Below, in pieces: positions 63,241 through 64,000 of a stretch of 64,000 nucleotides of DNA. The position numbers were made by a program, and so were the translations under genes. Origin of the DNA: Neolewinella agarilytica (lineage in GTDB: Bacteria > Bacteroidota > Bacteroidia > Chitinophagales > Saprospiraceae); NCBI RefSeq assembly GCF_900110645.1, contig NZ_FOFB01000001.1, positions 372,001 to 436,000 of the forward strand. Direction: 5' to 3'. The notes under the pieces were generated by a model. That model saw only the letters and a list, made by a program, of their open reading frames with translations. It made no database searches and was not told the origin of the DNA. How positions within the stretch are numbered: position 1 is the stretch's first letter; every line of letters begins with the position of its first letter.

Positions 63241-64000
63241 ATGTCAGCAATCACCTCCTGGGCCCAACGGCTCAACGATCTTGGCCGCCGGTCTTGTCCT
63301 TGCTTTTTCCTGATGGATTTTGAGCAAGAGTTTCCTCGCGTATGGGAGTTGGCCGAACGGGAGTGGGATATGCCCCGTTTTTCTTTTCCCCGACATCCGG
63401 AGACGGGTACTCCACCCATCGGGCTGCGCGCGCCCAAGTTACTGGCCGACCACATTGACGCCAAAACGTTCGAGCGGGCTTTTTCTGTCGTGCAGGCAGG
63501 TCTCCGACGGGGAGACAGCTTTCTGACCAACCTCACCTTTCCGGTGCCCGTGCAGCTAACCACTGCCCTGGAAGAAATCTACTGGCAGAGTGATGCGAAG
63601 TATCGCATTCTTTGGGAAGGCCACTTCGTTTGCTTTAGCCCGGAGACCTTCATCACCATTGATAAAGAAGGCTACATCGAAAGCCGGCCAATGAAAGGTA
63701 CAGCACTGGACACCCCCGCCGCCCGGAATGCCCTGCTTAACAGCCAAAAAGAAATTGCGGAACACGCCACCATCGTTGACCTGATTCGTAACGATCTCAG
63801 CCAGGTAGCCAGGAAGGTACGGGTTACGGATTACCGCTATTTCCATAAGATCGCAACCAGTCGGCGGGGACTGGTGCAAACGAGTAGTAAAATCGGCGGG
63901 CAGCTACCGGAAGACTGGAAATCCGGACTGGGCGATATTCTGACCAAACTCCTGCCAGCAGGCTCCGTCAGCGGTGCCCCTAAGCCCGCCACATTAGACA
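63241..64000 (+). CDS. pabB: Aminodeoxychorismate synthase component I, 3' truncated
   Basis: The frame runs off the right window edge; 253 residues are visible. Anthranilate/aminodeoxychorismate synthase I family: QAGLRRGDSFLTNLTFPVPV (chorismate-binding domain start), SPETFITIDKEGYIESRPMKGT, EIAEHATIVDLIRNDLSQVA and PAGSVSGAPKPATLD (active-site loop). The short N-terminal domain favours PabB over TrpE. It makes the precursor of p-aminobenzoate for folate. First ATG in the frame, with a -7 box upstream. Confidence 0.92.
   Translation, partial: MSAITSWAQRLNDLGRRSCPCFFLMDFEQEFPRVWELAEREWDMPRFSFPRHPETGTPPIGLRAPKLLADHIDAKTFERAFSVVQAGLRRGDSFLTNLTFPVPVQLTTALEEIYWQSDAKYRILWEGHFVCFSPETFITIDKEGYIESRPMKGTALDTPAARNALLNSQKEIAEHATIVDLIRNDLSQVARKVRVTDYRYFHKIATSRRGLVQTSSKIGGQLPEDWKSGLGDILTKLLPAGSVSGAPKPATLD

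Overview
The window reads as chromosomal DNA of a moderate-GC member of the Bacteroidota, most likely Saprospiria (Lewinella-like); the clade is an inference. Supporting signs are five secreted proteins with type IX secretion (T9SS) C-terminal sorting domains, promoters with the Bacteroidota -7 box TAnnTTTG, almost no Shine-Dalgarno sequences, and conserved phylum gene orders (DUF1573-yajC-ybbR; ftsX-DUF3098-uppP-truB). I found no rRNA, tRNA, CRISPR array, prophage or intact insertion sequence.

Layout. 1-5.8 kb: the end of a LytS-type histidine kinase, a phosphatase/DUF6624 fusion, murA, DUF4286 and a GntP permease. 5.8-10.5 kb: a blaI-blaR repressor/sensor pair divergent from a class C beta-lactamase-like hydrolase. 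10.6-20.4 kb: small secreted proteins, a PorT-like barrel, Ppx/GppA, an AAA+ ATPase with a TPR membrane partner, a lipoprotein between two direct repeats, TraB/GumN and argB. 20.5-35.3 kb: large T9SS cargo (Asp-box, LRR and M43 protease proteins) around a response regulator/histidine kinase pair and a YitT protein. 35.4-44 kb: DoxX, an aldehyde dehydrogenase, a ~1 kb gene-poor gap, a DUF1800/DUF1501 pair and dnaG. 44-54 kb: housekeeping genes (nitroreductase, GNAT, ybbR-yajC-DUF1573, yebC, galK, ftsX-DUF3098-uppP-truB). 54-56.6 kb: two AT-rich genes of unknown function. 56.7-64 kb: a T9SS propeller protein, glpK, two tandem FG-GAP lipoproteins and the start of pabB.

The most unusual content lies between and across the genes. 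First, many gene borders carry short word arrays (7-8 nt period) mirrored as their reverse complement around a GCTACCGC...GCGGTAGC core. The G-rich arm begins at stop codons and the G-poor arm runs up to start codons. The same few words recur at unrelated loci. Second, the exact 10-mer TGCACCTGCG occurs 16 times, on both strands and inside genes in several reading frames, usually followed by GCGCC or CGCCC. Third, many -7 boxes end only 3-7 nt before the start codon, which predicts leaderless mRNAs. Two matching palindromes 63 bp apart precede the response regulator gene.
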